From the NCBI GenBank assembly GCA_023229405.1, contig JALNZH010000233.1, positions 1 through 5,991 of the forward strand: DNA of 5,991 bases, read 5' to 3'. The first letter of the stretch is position 1. Each line of letters starts with the position of its first letter. This stretch comes from Bacteroidota bacterium. Lineage in GTDB: Bacteria > Bacteroidota > Ignavibacteria > UBA10030 > UBA8401. This document shows, piece by piece, positions 5,957 through 5,991 of the stretch. A model generated the notes under the pieces. It ran no database searches, was not told the origin of the DNA, and saw only the letters and a program-made list of their open reading frames with translations. The position numbers and the translations under genes were made by a program.

Positions 5957-5991
5957 TCATCCTTCTGCCGAAGGCATCCCTATCGGGAGAC
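5957..5991. repeat. Two small adjacent hairpins, possible start of an intergenic repeat element
   Basis: CCTTC-TGCC-GAAGG (5961-5974) and TCCC-TATC-GGGA (5977-5988) are two tandem dyads, each preceded by CAT, so they look like two diverged copies of one CATCC-loop-GG unit. The style resembles short palindromic intergenic repeats scattered in FCB genomes. The window ends within it, so its extent is unknown. Confidence 0.3.

Noticed and set aside
5924..5991. Plus-strand frame opening at ATG 5924 and still open at the window edge, which might be the start of the next gene
   Set aside because: It overlaps the end of the four-helix gene, has no ribosome binding site and reads through the two hairpins; the 13-base likeness of its start to a common reporter-gene start is too short to mean anything.

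Overview
The window looks like chromosomal DNA from a Gram-negative bacterium of the Bacteroidota/Chlorobiota/Ignavibacteriota (FCB) group. Two kinds of evidence support this. First, one gene ends in a type IX secretion (Por) C-terminal sorting domain of the 'FPNxFNPST..I.FSLP...GQEVRTLV' kind common in Ignavibacteria and relatives. Second, several genes belong to outer-envelope sugar pathways (a KdsC-family phosphatase and a GT9 heptosyltransferase-type enzyme). The lineage is an inference from protein style; no rRNA or tRNA gene is present to fix it.

Left part (1 to about 3808), all on the minus strand. In order of transcription it holds a GT9 glycosyltransferase (2726-3808), a broken secreted beta-propeller-like protein of the choice-of-anchor I type with a T9SS tail (about 1622-2609), a KdsC-family HAD phosphatase (1004-1537), and a flippase-like multi-membrane protein (1-875) that runs off the left edge. 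Three of the four fit envelope glycan or lipid-linked sugar work. A hairpin with a T-run (1558-1591) separates the secreted-protein remnant from the phosphatase, and a possible promoter lies before the membrane protein, so this need not be one operon.

Right part (3809 to 5991), plus strand. A divergent intergenic region carries a dyad symmetry and a good sigma70-like promoter. It is followed by a 500-residue MoxR/magnesium-chelatase-like AAA+ ATPase (3938-5440) with a clear ribosome binding site. About 120 bases later comes a small four-helix-bundle protein of the 23S rRNA intervening-sequence (S23) family (5560-5946), preceded by an AT-rich inverted repeat built on CAATTG. The last 45 bases hold two small hairpins that may begin a repeat element.

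Most genes belong to recognisable families. The points most worth a second look are the internal deletion plus frameshift in the T9SS protein, the non-KDO-like specificity residues in the KdsC-family phosphatase, the altered Walker residues in the AAA+ protein, and the repeat-flanked four-helix-bundle gene lying where a von Willebrand A partner gene would be expected. I found no CRISPR array, transposase, RNA gene or clearly new multi-gene system.
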